Of a stretch of DNA of 64,000 bases, positions 1 to 9,527 are shown piece by piece. The number at the start of each line of letters is the position of its first letter. Position 1 is the first letter of the stretch. Under the pieces are notes generated by a model. The model saw only the letters and a list, made by a program, of their open reading frames with translations, ran no database searches and had not been told where the DNA came from. Origin of the DNA: Bifidobacterium breve. GTDB lineage: Bacteria; Actinomycetota; Thermoleophilia; Solirubrobacterales; Solirubrobacteraceae. The DNA lies in NCBI GenBank assembly GCA_945878865.1, contig CAMCUD010000009.1, forward strand, positions 1 through 64,000. The letters run 5' to 3'. Position numbers and translations under genes: made by a program.

Positions 1-3000
1 AGCAGATCGGCGGCACGCTGTCCGACGAGCGCTTCGCCGCGCAGATCCACACCCGGTCGGGCGGCAACCCGCTCGCCGCCGTCGAGTACGTCCGCGCCGT
101 CCTGCACGCGGGCCTCATCCGTCCGTCGTGGGGCGTCGTCGAGGTCGACCGTGACGGGCTCGAGGACGTCGCGCTGCCCGAGGACGTCATGGGCCTCGTG
201 CTCGCCCGGGTCACCGAACTCGGCAGCGACGCGCGCTGGCTGCTCACCGCCGGCGCCGCGATGGGCACGCGCTTCCGGCCGGGGATGCTCACCGACGTCC
301 TCGGCTACGACGAGAGCCGGATCGCCTCGGCGGTCAGCGACGCGCTGCGTGAGCGGCTCATCGAGCGGGTCGACGGCGAGGTTTGCGCCTACGTCCACGA
401 CCGCATCCGCGAGGCGCTGCTCAGCCGCCTGAGCGATGACGAGCGCCGCGGTCTGCATCAGCGCCTGGCCGAGGTCCTGGAGGCCGAGGGCGGGGACGAC
501 GACGACCATGTCTACGCCGTCGCGTGGCACTACGCGCTCGGCGTTCCGGGCCGGTCGCCGCGCAAGATCTACGACTGGAACCTGCGGGCGGGACGGACCG
601 CGCTGGCGGGCCACGCCTCCGCGGAGGCCTCGCACTTCTTCGCCCGCGCGGAAGAGGCCGCCGCCGCGATCGGCCTCGATCCGGACGCCGACTACTGGGA
701 GACCGCGGGCTCCATCCAGCTGAGCCTCGGCGACATCGACCGGGCCGAGGAGGCGTTCGGCCGCGCGCTCGACCGCTCAAGCGACGCGCTCCAGGTCGCG
801 CGCATCCACCGCCTCCTCGCCGTCGCCCGCAACGCGATCTACGACAGCAAGGGCGCCACCGAGCACGCCGAGCGCGGGCTGAAGGCGCTCGGCCGGCGGC
901 TCCCGCGCACCGGGGTGCCCGGGTTCTTCGGCGCCGTCCGCGACGCGCTCATCTGCCTGTGGCTCGTCCTGCGGGGCACGAAGGCGGAGGCCGCCGCCGC
1001 GGACCGCGAGCGGATCTCGGTGGACGTCGGCCTCTACCAGGAGGCCGAGTATGCGGCGTACATGGAGATGCGGTCTCTGCGGATGCTGCAGATCGTCATG
1101 CGCACGTTCTCCCGGGCACTGCGCCTGGGCTCGTCGCACGAGCTGTCGCACACGCTGGTCAACGTGTCCGTGGTCGCCGCGACGTTCGGCAGCCGGCGGA
1201 TGCAGCAGAAGCTGCTGCGGCGAGGCATGGCGATGGCGTACGAGACCGGCGATCCGCAGGCGATCGCGCACGCCCACCTCTTCGAGTTCCTCTCGACCGA
1301 CGTGATCGGCGACACCCGCGAGGCGGGCGAGATGGCGCAGCGGCTCCTGCCCGAGCACGGCCGCTGGCTCGACCTGCGCGACCTGCTCATCGGCGTGGCC
1401 GGGATCGCGTTCAACCTCACGACCCGCGGGGAGTACCGCGCCGCGCGCGACGCGTGGATGCCGGTCCACGACCGCATGCGCAACGTCAAGGCGGCCGGGG
1501 TCGAGGAGAACCCGTACCTGCTCATGGGTGTCCTGATCCTCGAGGCGATGGGCGCCCGGGGCGAGGCCGCCGAGCTCTTCGACGCCTGTCGCCGGCACGA
1601 CGCCCAGGCCGACGAGGACAACCGCTTCCTGCACATGTTCTTCCTCGCCACGTCGTTCCGCTACGAGCAGGAGCAGGGCAACCTCGAGGCACGGCTGGAC
1701 CAGCTCATCGACCGCTCGAATGACCTCGGCTTGCATCCGCTCACGGCGTCGCTGTGGGCGTCACCGATGTTCCTCTACCCGTCGATGGGGCTGGCCGAGC
1801 GCGCGCGCCGGGCCGGCGAGGACCGTCGCGAGGAGGACGTGCGCGAGGCGCGGCGCCGGCTGAAGAAGGTCCGCCGCGCGAAGTTCCACCCGATCATCGA
1901 CGGGATGCGCGTCGCGACGGACGCGGAGGTCACGCGCCTCGAGGGCCGTGCCGACCGTGCACTCGCGCTCGCCGCCAAGGCCGAGCAGTCGGCCATCGCC
2001 TGCGGCGCCGCGTCGCTGCACTTCGAGGTCGCCCGGATCCGGGCGCGCGCGTACACCGACCTGGACGAGGCCGCAGAGGCGCGCCGTCAGGCGCTCATCG
2101 CCGCGCGGCTCGCCGCCGACGGCGGGATGGCCGCCTGGTCGCGCGAGGTCGCCGACGAGTTCGGGATCGGCATGTCGGCCGCGGGGACGTCCCACGCCTC
2201 GACGCGCAGCGGCTCAGTCTCCTCGACCCACCACGCATCGCCGGGCGCGAGCCGGTACGAGACGACGGCGGGCACCCGCCACGGAGGGGCCTCCCTCCAG
2301 GGCCGGCGCAGCCTCGACGCGCTGCTCGCGCTGAGCCTCGCGGCGGCACACACGCGCGAGCAGTCCGAGCTCGTCGACGTCGCACTCGACGAGTTGGTGA
2401 AGCTCCTCGGCGCCGAGCGCGCGTTCCTCTTCCTCGCCGACGAGGACGGGCAGCTCACGCTCGAAGGCGCCCGCGGCGCGGACGGCGGCGCGCCCGAAGA
2501 CGCCAGCACGTATGCGCACACGATCGTCCGGCGGGTGCACGCCGAGCACCGCGCGCTGGTGGTGACCGGCACGGAGGAGGGCGCCGCGCTCGGGTCGGAC
2601 AGCGCGGTGCAGCACGGGCTGCGTTCGATCCTCGCGGCGCCGCTGACGATCGAGGGACGCCAGCTCGGCGTGGTCTACCTCGACTCGCGGCTGGCGCGCG
2701 GCATCTTCACCGACGACGACGTGGAGATCCTCGGCGCGATCAGCAGCCACATCGCGGTGTCGCTGGAGACGGCACGAACGGCGCAGCTCGAGCAGGCGGT
2801 CGCCGCCGAGCGCGAGCAGCGCGGGCTGGCCGAGACGCTGCGCGACTCGATGGCGGTCATCAGCGCGAAGCTCGACCCGGCCGAGGTCGTGACGAGCACG
2901 CTGGAGATGGCGGGGCGCTCGATCGCCTTTGATCGCGCGGCGGTGCTGCTGCGCGATCGCCGGTCTTGGACCGTCGCCGCGGTCGCCGGCGATCTCGACG

Positions 3001-3824
3001 GCGCGCTCGTCGGGATCTACGACGGCGACCCCGTCGACGAGACGCTCACGCCTGACGGTGAGGGACGGGTGATCTCCGATGTCGGAGGTGCGGCCGCGCC
3101 GCTGCCGACCCTGCTCGGCGACGCGCGCTCCTGGCTCTCGGTGCCGCTGCGCGCCCGCGGCGAGCTCGCCGGCGTGCTCGTCATGGCGACCGACGCGGCG
3201 GACGGTCTCGGCGTCGCGCAGCTGGAGCTCGCCGCGACGTTCGCCGGCCAGGGGGTGGTCGCGTACGAGAACGCGCGGCTCTTCGAGGCCGTTGAGCAGA
3301 TGGCGACGACCGACGAACTCACCCAGGTCAACAACCGTCGCCACTTCTTCGAGCTCGGCGAGAAGCAGTTCGCCACCGCCCGCCGGTACGGGCCGCCGAT
3401 GTCCGCGCTCATGCTCGACATCGACCACTTCAAGCAGGTCAACGACCGCTATGGCCACGCCGCGGGCGACGACGTCATTCGCGCCGTTGCGGCCCGGCTG
3501 CAGGGCGTGATCCGCACGATGGACATCATCGGCCGCTACGGCGGCGAGGAGTTCGCGCTCGTCCTGCCCGAGACGGGCGAGACGGCGACGGTCCTCGGCG
3601 AGCGGCTGCGCACGGCGATCGAGGATGCGCCGATCTCGACGTGCGAGGGTGAGATCTCCGTGACGATCAGCGTCGGCCACGCGCTGATGGACGCGTCGGA
3701 CAAGGAGCTCGCCGACACGCTGAACCGCGCCGACGCCGCGCTCTACGAGGCCAAGCGCCAGGGCCGCAACCGGGTCGTCTCGGCCCCGCCGCCCGCGCCG
3801 GTCCGTCACATCGAAGCGGCCTGA
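1..3824 (+). CDS. ATPase/TPR-like regulatory protein with GAF domains and C-terminal GGDEF diguanylate cyclase (5' end truncated by window)
   Basis: Frame is open from base 3 upstream of the listed ATG at 189 (QIGGTLSDERFAAQIHTRSGGNPLAAVEYV...). GAF-like segments; C-terminus has TTDELTQVNNRRHF and RYGGEEF (active-site GGEEF) with upstream RTMD I-site. Confidence 0.9.
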   Translation, partial: QIGGTLSDERFAAQIHTRSGGNPLAAVEYVRAVLHAGLIRPSWGVVEVDRDGLEDVALPEDVMGLVLARVTELGSDARWLLTAGAAMGTRFRPGMLTDVLGYDESRIASAVSDALRERLIERVDGEVCAYVHDRIREALLSRLSDDERRGLHQRLAEVLEAEGGDDDDHVYAVAWHYALGVPGRSPRKIYDWNLRAGRTALAGHASAEASHFFARAEEAAAAIGLDPDADYWETAGSIQLSLGDIDRAEEAFGRALDRSSDALQVARIHRLLAVARNAIYDSKGATEHAERGLKALGRRLPRTGVPGFFGAVRDALICLWLVLRGTKAEAAAADRERISVDVGLYQEAEYAAYMEMRSLRMLQIVMRTFSRALRLGSSHELSHTLVNVSVVAATFGSRRMQQKLLRRGMAMAYETGDPQAIAHAHLFEFLSTDVIGDTREAGEMAQRLLPEHGRWLDLRDLLIGVAGIAFNLTTRGEYRAARDAWMPVHDRMRNVKAAGVEENPYLLMGVLILEAMGARGEAAELFDACRRHDAQADEDNRFLHMFFLATSFRYEQEQGNLEARLDQLIDRSNDLGLHPLTASLWASPMFLYPSMGLAERARRAGEDRREEDVREARRRLKKVRRAKFHPIIDGMRVATDAEVTRLEGRADRALALAAKAEQSAIACGAASLHFEVARIRARAYTDLDEAAEARRQALIAARLAADGGMAAWSREVADEFGIGMSAAGTSHASTRSGSVSSTHHASPGASRYETTAGTRHGGASLQGRRSLDALLALSLAAAHTREQSELVDVALDELVKLLGAERAFLFLADEDGQLTLEGARGADGGAPEDASTYAHTIVRRVHAEHRALVVTGTEEGAALGSDSAVQHGLRSILAAPLTIEGRQLGVVYLDSRLARGIFTDDDVEILGAISSHIAVSLETARTAQLEQAVAAEREQRGLAETLRDSMAVISAKLDPAEVVTSTLEMAGRSIAFDRAAVLLRDRRSWTVAAVAGDLDGALVGIYDGDPVDETLTPDGEGRVISDVGGAAAPLPTLLGDARSWLSVPLRARGELAGVLVMATDAADGLGVAQLELAATFAGQGVVAYENARLFEAVEQMATTDELTQVNNRRHFFELGEKQFATARRYGPPMSALMLDIDHFKQVNDRYGHAAGDDVIRAVAARLQGVIRTMDIIGRYGGEEFALVLPETGETATVLGERLRTAIEDAPISTCEGEISVTISVGHALMDASDKELADTLNRADAALYEAKRQGRNRVVSAPPPAPVRHIEAA

Positions 3825-5270
3825 TCAGGCGGCGGTGAACGCGACCCGGCGCTCGGCCGGGTCGGCCTGCTCGAGCACGACCTCGCGCCGTTCGCCGGCG
3901 CGCAGTCCGCCGCCGCTGCAGCGCGCCAGGATCGGCGGCGATTGGATGCGGACGTCGGCGTGGCGGTCGCCGACCTCGACGACGGCGGCGGAGAAGCGCT
4001 CCCCGACGCGGTGCTCGAGCAGGACGGCTTCGCTGAGGTCGATGCACGCGCGGTGCAACGCGCCCGCGATCCGGCTGCCGGTGCGCAGCTCCTCGGGGAG
4101 TGCGGGCAGCGCGGTGCGGGCCCACGACGGCGCGAGCACTCCGTGCCGTGCCGCCAGCGCGCACTCGGCGGCGAACCGGTCGCCCAGCCGGCGCAGCGGC
4201 GCGGTGACGTGCGCGTACGGCAGCCCCATCGCGGCGTGCTCGATGACGGCGGGCGTCGGCCCCGTCAGCGGCGTGTAGTCGGCGCCGCGGAGCAGCACGC
4301 GGCACTCGTCGAAGAAGGCGAGGTTCGCCGGATCCATCCCGTCGAGGCGCGGGAGCAGGCGACTCAGCGGCTCGTCGTCCGGCCAGGCGATCCGCAGCGC
4401 GCGAGCGGCGGCGCGCAGCCGCTGGTGTGCCTCGGGCGGCGCGGGCGGGAGGGTCCGCAGCAGGCCGCTCCCCGACGCGAGCATGAGCTTCGCGGCAGCG
4501 GCGCCGCACAGCAGCGAGAGCTGCGCGTTGTCCGCCTCGATCGGGTGCCGCGGCTCCCACTGCAGGGTCCAGCCGTCCTGGCCGTCGGCGACGAGCTCCT
4601 GCGCGTGCTCGGGCAGCTCGATCGCGCCGCGGCGGCGTTGCGCGGCCTGCAGCAGTGCGCCCGCATCGCAGAGGAGCGCCAGCTGCGGATGCGGGTCGCC
4701 GCGGTCGATCGTGGCCTGGGCGCCGGCGTAGTCCAGCTGGGCGCGCGAGCGGACGACCGCGCGCTCGACCTCGGTCTCGGCGAGCTCGCCGGCGCCGTCG
4801 ATCCGCAGCGTCCACAGCACGGCCAGCCGGTCCTGCCCGGGCAGCAGACTGGCGACTCCCTCGGCGAGCTCTGGCGGGTGCAGCCCGGCTCGGCCGTCGG
4901 GGGCGTAGAGCGTCTGGCCGCGGGCGTGCGCGGCGGCGTCGATGGCGCCGCCGGGCACGACGTGCGCGCCGACATCGGCGATCGCGTAGCGCAGGACGAA
5001 CCCGTCGCCGTCGCGGGCCAGCACGAAGGCCTGATCGAGGTCCTTGCTTCCGGCCGGGTCGAGCGTGACGAGCTCGAGGTCGCGACGGTCCGCGCGGGCG
5101 TCGGCGGCGATGAGGTCGGCGTGCGCATCGGTCGTCGGCGCCGCCGCTCGTTCCTCCGCCTCACGCCGCGCGTCGTCGGGATGCTCGACGACGACGCCCA
5201 GCTCGTCGCGAATCTCCGCGAACCCCGCACGGAGGCGGTCGGCGGGAGCGATGTCAGGGAGGCCGGGCAC
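3825..5270 (-). CDS. RNB-domain (RNase II/R family) ribonuclease
   Basis: DPAGSKDLDQAF catalytic motif, RYAIADVGAHV, LHPPELAEGVASLLPGQDRLA. GTG start at 5270 preferred over the listed 5405 because the protein aligns from VPGLPDIAPADRLRAGF and has TACGGT 8 nt upstream. Confidence 0.85.
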   Translation of the reverse strand: MPGLPDIAPADRLRAGFAEIRDELGVVVEHPDDARREAEERAAAPTTDAHADLIAADARADRRDLELVTLDPAGSKDLDQAFVLARDGDGFVLRYAIADVGAHVVPGGAIDAAAHARGQTLYAPDGRAGLHPPELAEGVASLLPGQDRLAVLWTLRIDGAGELAETEVERAVVRSRAQLDYAGAQATIDRGDPHPQLALLCDAGALLQAAQRRRGAIELPEHAQELVADGQDGWTLQWEPRHPIEADNAQLSLLCGAAAAKLMLASGSGLLRTLPPAPPEAHQRLRAAARALRIAWPDDEPLSRLLPRLDGMDPANLAFFDECRVLLRGADYTPLTGPTPAVIEHAAMGLPYAHVTAPLRRLGDRFAAECALAARHGVLAPSWARTALPALPEELRTGSRIAGALHRACIDLSEAVLLEHRVGERFSAAVVEVGDRHADVRIQSPPILARCSGGGLRAGERREVVLEQADPAERRVAFTAA

Positions 5271-5314
5271 GGTCGCGCACCGTACCGCGGCGCCGGGACC
5301 CCTACGCTCCGGAC

Positions 5315-5476
5315 ATGGCCATCGTCGTGATCCTGCTGGCGATCGTCGTCGCGCTCGTCCTCGTCGTGGTGTGGCTGGCCGTCGGCGGCCAGCGCTCTCG
5401 GGCAAAGCGCGGGGACGAGGCGTGGCAGGAGAAGGTGCGCGAGGAGTACACGCCGCCGGACTGGGACGAGGACTAG
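5315..5476 (+). CDS. Small single-TM protein (53 aa), hypothetical
   Basis: ATG at 5315: MAIVVILLAIVVALVLVVVWLAVGGQRSRAKRGDEAWQEKVREEYTPPDWDED*. One N-terminal TM helix; TACGCT box 6 nt upstream; fits the gap between two opposite-strand genes. Below the ORF-track length cutoff. Confidence 0.6.
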   Translation: MAIVVILLAIVVALVLVVVWLAVGGQRSRAKRGDEAWQEKVREEYTPPDWDED

Positions 5477-5478
5477 CC

Positions 5479-7101
5479 CTACAGCAGCGCGATCAGCAGT
5501 ACCTGCGCCAGCACGATCTTCACCACCATCGCCATCGGGTACACCGTCGTGTACCCGCGGTCGGCCAGCTCGCTGCCGACCTCCTCGTCGGCGTAGGCGA
5601 ACACCGCCGGCTGGGTCTGCAGGCCGCCGAGCAGGCCCATCGCCAGCCCGAACGGCGCGTGCAGCAGCTTGTACGCCAGCACGAGCGTGGCCAATGAGAC
5701 CGTGAGTGTCAGCACCGCGCCCGCGCCGATGACCAGCAGGCTCTCCGGATCGGACAGCGCCGTCCCGAGCTCCTGGCCCGCGCGGGTACCGATACCCGCG
5801 AGGAACAGGACGACCCCGACCTGGCGCACCGTGAGGTTCGCCGAGTAGGGCATCTGCCACACGAGCGGGCCGGTCTGCCCGACCGCGCCGAGCACGAGCG
5901 CCACGAGCAGGGGCCCGCCCGCGATGCCGAGGTGCACCGTCGCGCCGCCGGGGATCGGCAGCGGGATGAGCCCGACGAGCAGGCCGAGGCAGATCCCCAG
6001 CGCGAACGGCAGGATGTGCAGCTCGCTGAGCGTCCGGTAGGAGTCGCCGAACAGCGAGGACGCGCGGGTGATCGCGTGGCGGGGCGCCACGAGCCGCACG
6101 CGGTCGCCGAGGTGCAGGACCGCGCTCGGCGTCGCGAGGACATCGACGTCGCCGTGGCGGATGCGCGTGATCGTCACCCCGTGCTGCTCGGGCAGGCGCA
6201 GCTCGCGCAGCGGGGTGCCCACGAGCGCGGGGTTGGAGACGAACACCCGGCGCATGTCCATCGCGTCGTCGCCGCTGAGGTCCTCTTCGAGCCGCGTGCC
6301 GAGCCACCCGGTCGCCTGCTCGAGCGCCTCCGGCGTGCCGACCAGCAGGACCACGTCGCCGTGGCGCATCCGCTCATCCCCGGCGGGCGCGTGCAGGCCC
6401 ACGGCCGAGCGCAGCCGGCTCGCGGTGACCCGCGCCCCGCACGCGCGTGACACCGAGCCGATCGTCGGCAGATCCGTGCGCGTGACCTTCACCGTCCAGT
6501 GGTCGATGTCCATCGGCCCGAGCCCGGCCGCGCGCGCCTCGGCGTCGTGGTCGATCCGCCACACGCGCTGCAGGACCGACATCGAGGCGATGGCGCCGAG
6601 CACGCCGATCGGGTACGCCAGTGAGTACCCGACGACCGCATGGCCGGCCAGCGCCTCGGCGTTCGGGCTGTCGCTGACCTGCGGGACGGCATCGAGGATC
6701 CCGGCGAGCGCCGGCGTGTTCGTCAGCGCTCCGGCGAACATCCCGGCGGACGTGATCGCGTCGAGGCTCAGGACGGTGGCCAGGACCAGCGCTTCCACGC
6801 CCGCGACGAGGATGATCGCCAGGCCGATCGCGTTCAGCCCGATGCCGCCGCCGCGCAGCGACGCGAGGAATCCCGGCCCGGCGGCCAGGCCGAGGGAGTA
6901 GACGAAGAGGACGAGCCCGAGCTGGAAGACGATCGGCGGAAGCTCGAGCTCCGGCCAGAGCGCGGTGACCGCGAGGCCGGTGAAGAGGACGGCGGCGACG
7001 CCGAGCGAGAACGACCCGATCCGGACCCGCCCGATGAGCGAGCCGATCGCAACGACGCCGAACAGCGTCAGCAGCGGGTTGTCGACGAGGAGGTCGGTCA
7101 C
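5479..7101 (-). CDS. AspT/YidE/YbjL-type transporter (two membrane domains flanking a TrkA-C-like regulatory region)
   Basis: Two hydrophobic repeats (GLVLFVYSLGLAAGPGFLASLRGGGIGLN; VGVVLFLAGIGTRAGQELG) with central TrkA_C-like segments. Confidence 0.8.
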   Translation of the reverse strand: MTDLLVDNPLLTLFGVVAIGSLIGRVRIGSFSLGVAAVLFTGLAVTALWPELELPPIVFQLGLVLFVYSLGLAAGPGFLASLRGGGIGLNAIGLAIILVAGVEALVLATVLSLDAITSAGMFAGALTNTPALAGILDAVPQVSDSPNAEALAGHAVVGYSLAYPIGVLGAIASMSVLQRVWRIDHDAEARAAGLGPMDIDHWTVKVTRTDLPTIGSVSRACGARVTASRLRSAVGLHAPAGDERMRHGDVVLLVGTPEALEQATGWLGTRLEEDLSGDDAMDMRRVFVSNPALVGTPLRELRLPEQHGVTITRIRHGDVDVLATPSAVLHLGDRVRLVAPRHAITRASSLFGDSYRTLSELHILPFALGICLGLLVGLIPLPIPGGATVHLGIAGGPLLVALVLGAVGQTGPLVWQMPYSANLTVRQVGVVLFLAGIGTRAGQELGTALSDPESLLVIGAGAVLTLTVSLATLVLAYKLLHAPFGLAMGLLGGLQTQPAVFAYADEEVGSELADRGYTTVYPMAMVVKIVLAQVLLIALL

Positions 7102-7116
7102 GCGGGGCCTCTCGGA

Positions 7117-8289
7117 CTACCCGCAGTCTCCCGTGTCCGGAACCCCGGTGAGCCGGCTGCCGAGCCAGCGGATCGCCCGCGGCAACGTGCCGAAGTAGCC
7201 GCCGGCGTGGTCGAGGGCCACGGTGCGCCACGTCACGGCCGCGCCGCGCGCACACCATGCGTCGTGCACCGCGCGCGCTTGCCCGGGCGGCACGACGTCG
7301 TCGAACCGGCCGTGCTGGAGCAGCACCGGCATCGCGGGCGCGATTGTCCCGAGGCGGTTCTCCTCCATCCGAGCGCGCACGTCCGGGTCCCCGAGCGGGT
7401 TGAACGTCGTGACCGTCGCGATGCGCCGGAACGCGTTCTTCAGCAGCGAGACGATGATGCAGTCGTGCGTCGCCTCGTAGTACTCGCGCGTGCCGCGGAG
7501 TGTGTGGTACCGGTCGATGTCGACGCCGTATGCGGCCTCCAGGCCGAGGCCGCCGAGGACCATCACCGCCGCGTACGGCCCGCCGTCGACCTCGCGCTGC
7601 ACGGCGGCGAGGTCCGAGGGCACCCCGCCCGCGGCGACGCCGCGCAGCTCGAGTTCCGGCGCGTAGCTCGCTTCGAGCTGCGCGGCCCAGCCCGCGGCGT
7701 TGCCGCCCTGCGAATAGCCCATCACCGCGGTCGGCAGGTCGTCGCCGATGCCGGCGTCCGGCAGCCGCCGTGCGGCGCGCAGCGCGTCGAGCACGCTCGG
7801 CCCCGCGCTGCGACCCACCATGTACGTGTGCATCCCGGGCGTGCCGAGCCCCTCGTAGTCGGTCATCGCGACGGCCCAGCCGCGCTGGAGGATCGCGGTG
7901 AGCGCGATCCCCTCGTAGAGCGTGCCCTCACGCAGCTGCCGCGACGGCGCGCACCCGTCTGCGAGCCCCTGCGATCCGGGCGCGAACCCGACGAGCGCGC
8001 GCGGTGCGCGGCGGCTCGGCAGGATGACCGTGCCGGTGACGGCGATCCGCGCGCCGGTCGCGTTCGTCGAGAGGTAGAGGACGCGCCACGCCCGGCCCGC
8101 GCCGCCGAGCCGCGCGTCCAGGGCCCGCGGCTGCAGCGGCTCAGCTCGGAGGATGTCGCCGGGCGCGCCCGCGGGCAGCGGATCGGGCGGAGTGGAGAAG
8201 GCGTCGGCCGCGTGGGACGCCGCGGGTGCCGCGGCGGCGATCAGCAGAGAGCAGATGAGCGCCGGAAGCAGCCGGCGGACGACAGGCAT
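7117..8289 (-). CDS. Secreted lipase-family alpha/beta hydrolase (secretory lipase-like)
   Basis: Signal peptide MPVVRRLLPALICSLLIAAAAPAASHA; MGYSQGGNAAGWAAQL nucleophile elbow; SD GGAGGGGG upstream. Confidence 0.8.
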   Translation of the reverse strand: MPVVRRLLPALICSLLIAAAAPAASHAADAFSTPPDPLPAGAPGDILRAEPLQPRALDARLGGAGRAWRVLYLSTNATGARIAVTGTVILPSRRAPRALVGFAPGSQGLADGCAPSRQLREGTLYEGIALTAILQRGWAVAMTDYEGLGTPGMHTYMVGRSAGPSVLDALRAARRLPDAGIGDDLPTAVMGYSQGGNAAGWAAQLEASYAPELELRGVAAGGVPSDLAAVQREVDGGPYAAVMVLGGLGLEAAYGVDIDRYHTLRGTREYYEATHDCIIVSLLKNAFRRIATVTTFNPLGDPDVRARMEENRLGTIAPAMPVLLQHGRFDDVVPPGQARAVHDAWCARGAAVTWRTVALDHAGGYFGTLPRAIRWLGSRLTGVPDTGDCG

Positions 8290-8349
8290 GCGTGGACCCC
8301 CTCCGTGGAGCGGCCGTCCCCTGAGCGGCCGCGAGGCCGGAATGTACCG

Positions 8350-8733
8350 CTAGGAGACCAGCCGGTCGAATAGCCGGTCGAGCAAGCGCTGCGGGTCCTC
8401 GCACAGCCCGGTGTGGATCGGCGACGGCTGCACGATCGTCGACGACGCGGCCGTCAGCCAGCCGAATCGCTCCGACGCGGCCATCCCGGCGACCGGTCCG
8501 CCGGCCTGATCGCCGGCGGCGACCTCCTGCAGGCCGTCGAGGTGGGCGCGCAGCGCGTCCACGTCGAGCGCGGGGTGCAGCGCGCGCAGCCGTGCCTCAT
8601 CGACGACGGTCCGCAGGCCGAGGAACCCGTGCCGGCGGCTGAACACCACGACGCCGACGTTCACCGACTCGCCGCGCTCGACGTCGGGGACGGCGCGCAG
8701 CACGGCGTACTGGTACTCCTCGCGTGCGCTCAT
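8350..8733 (-). CDS. DUF3037 domain-containing protein
   Basis: MSAREEYQYAVLRAVPDVERGESVNVGVVVFSRRHGFLGLR; overlaps the upstream HipA-like gene by 4 nt. Confidence 0.75.
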   Translation of the reverse strand: MSAREEYQYAVLRAVPDVERGESVNVGVVVFSRRHGFLGLRTVVDEARLRALHPALDVDALRAHLDGLQEVAAGDQAGGPVAGMAASERFGWLTAASSTIVQPSPIHTGLCEDPQRLLDRLFDRLVS

Positions 8734-9503
8734 CGGGTCCGCGCCTCCTCGGCCTCGAGCACCCACGGGCGGGCGCCGGCGAGCCGGTCGGCGAGGAACG
8801 CGACGTAGTGCGCGCGCTCGGTCGTCGGATCGTCGAGCAGAGCGTCCGGGATGAGCCCGGCGACACGCTCGAGCGCATCGTCGGTCAGCAGGGGGGCGAC
8901 TCGCGCGTCGGCCTCGCGGATGGATCCCGCCCGGGGGAGCAGGACATGGTCGGCGATCTGCGGGAACGGCTTCTCCGCGGCGTCGAGCGGCCAGCCCGGC
9001 ATGTGATGGCGGTAGAGCGCGGCGCCGTGATCGATGAGCCACACCCGACCGTGCCACGTGAGCAGGTTCGGGTTGCGCGGGGTGCGGTCCACGTTGAGTG
9101 TGAGCGCATCGAGCCAGACGATCGCCGCGGCGGTCTCCTCGTCGAGTGCGCTGTTCGGGCCGTACGGCAGCGACCCGGGCAGGAAGTCCAGCCCGACGTT
9201 CTCGCCGCCGCTGGCCTGGATGAGCTCCTGGATCTCCGCGTCGGGTTCTGCGCGCGCCAGGTGCGGGTCGACGTCGACGACCACGAGCTCGGGAACCGGC
9301 AGCCCGATGGCGCGGGCGATTTCCCCGGCGACGATCTCGGCGACGAGCGCCTTGCGCCCCTGCCCGGCCCCGCGCAGCTTGACGACGTAGAGCCCATCGT
9401 CGTCGGCCTCCACGAGCGCGGGCATCGAGCCGCCTTCGCGCAGCGGCGTGACGTACCGCAGGGCGGTGACCTTCCTCAGCAGCGTGGGCGCGGTGGCGGG
9501 CAT
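8730..9503 (-). CDS. HipA-like family kinase
   Basis: YVVKLRGAGQGRKALVAEIVAGEIARAIGLPVPELVVVDVDP; WLIDHGAALY. TAGCGT box 10 nt upstream of ATG. Confidence 0.75.
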   Translation of the reverse strand: MPATAPTLLRKVTALRYVTPLREGGSMPALVEADDDGLYVVKLRGAGQGRKALVAEIVAGEIARAIGLPVPELVVVDVDPHLARAEPDAEIQELIQASGGENVGLDFLPGSLPYGPNSALDEETAAAIVWLDALTLNVDRTPRNPNLLTWHGRVWLIDHGAALYRHHMPGWPLDAAEKPFPQIADHVLLPRAGSIREADARVAPLLTDDALERVAGLIPDALLDDPTTERAHYVAFLADRLAGARPWVLEAEEARTR

Positions 9504-9527
9504 CGCGCCGCGGACGCTAGCGGGCGC

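Noticed and set aside
2214-3809. 531-aa minus-strand ORF under the diguanylate cyclase
   Set aside because: Antisense of well-supported GAF/GGDEF coding sequence; no motif support.
3825-5270. Asp to Gln change in the RNB motif (DPAGSKDLDQAF) as evidence of an inactive ribonuclease
   Set aside because: To my knowledge this DLDQ variant is common in actinobacterial short RNB proteins, so not sufficient to claim inactivity.
3942-5330. 462-aa + strand ORF under the RNB ribonuclease
   Set aside because: Antisense to a gene with clear RNB catalytic motifs.
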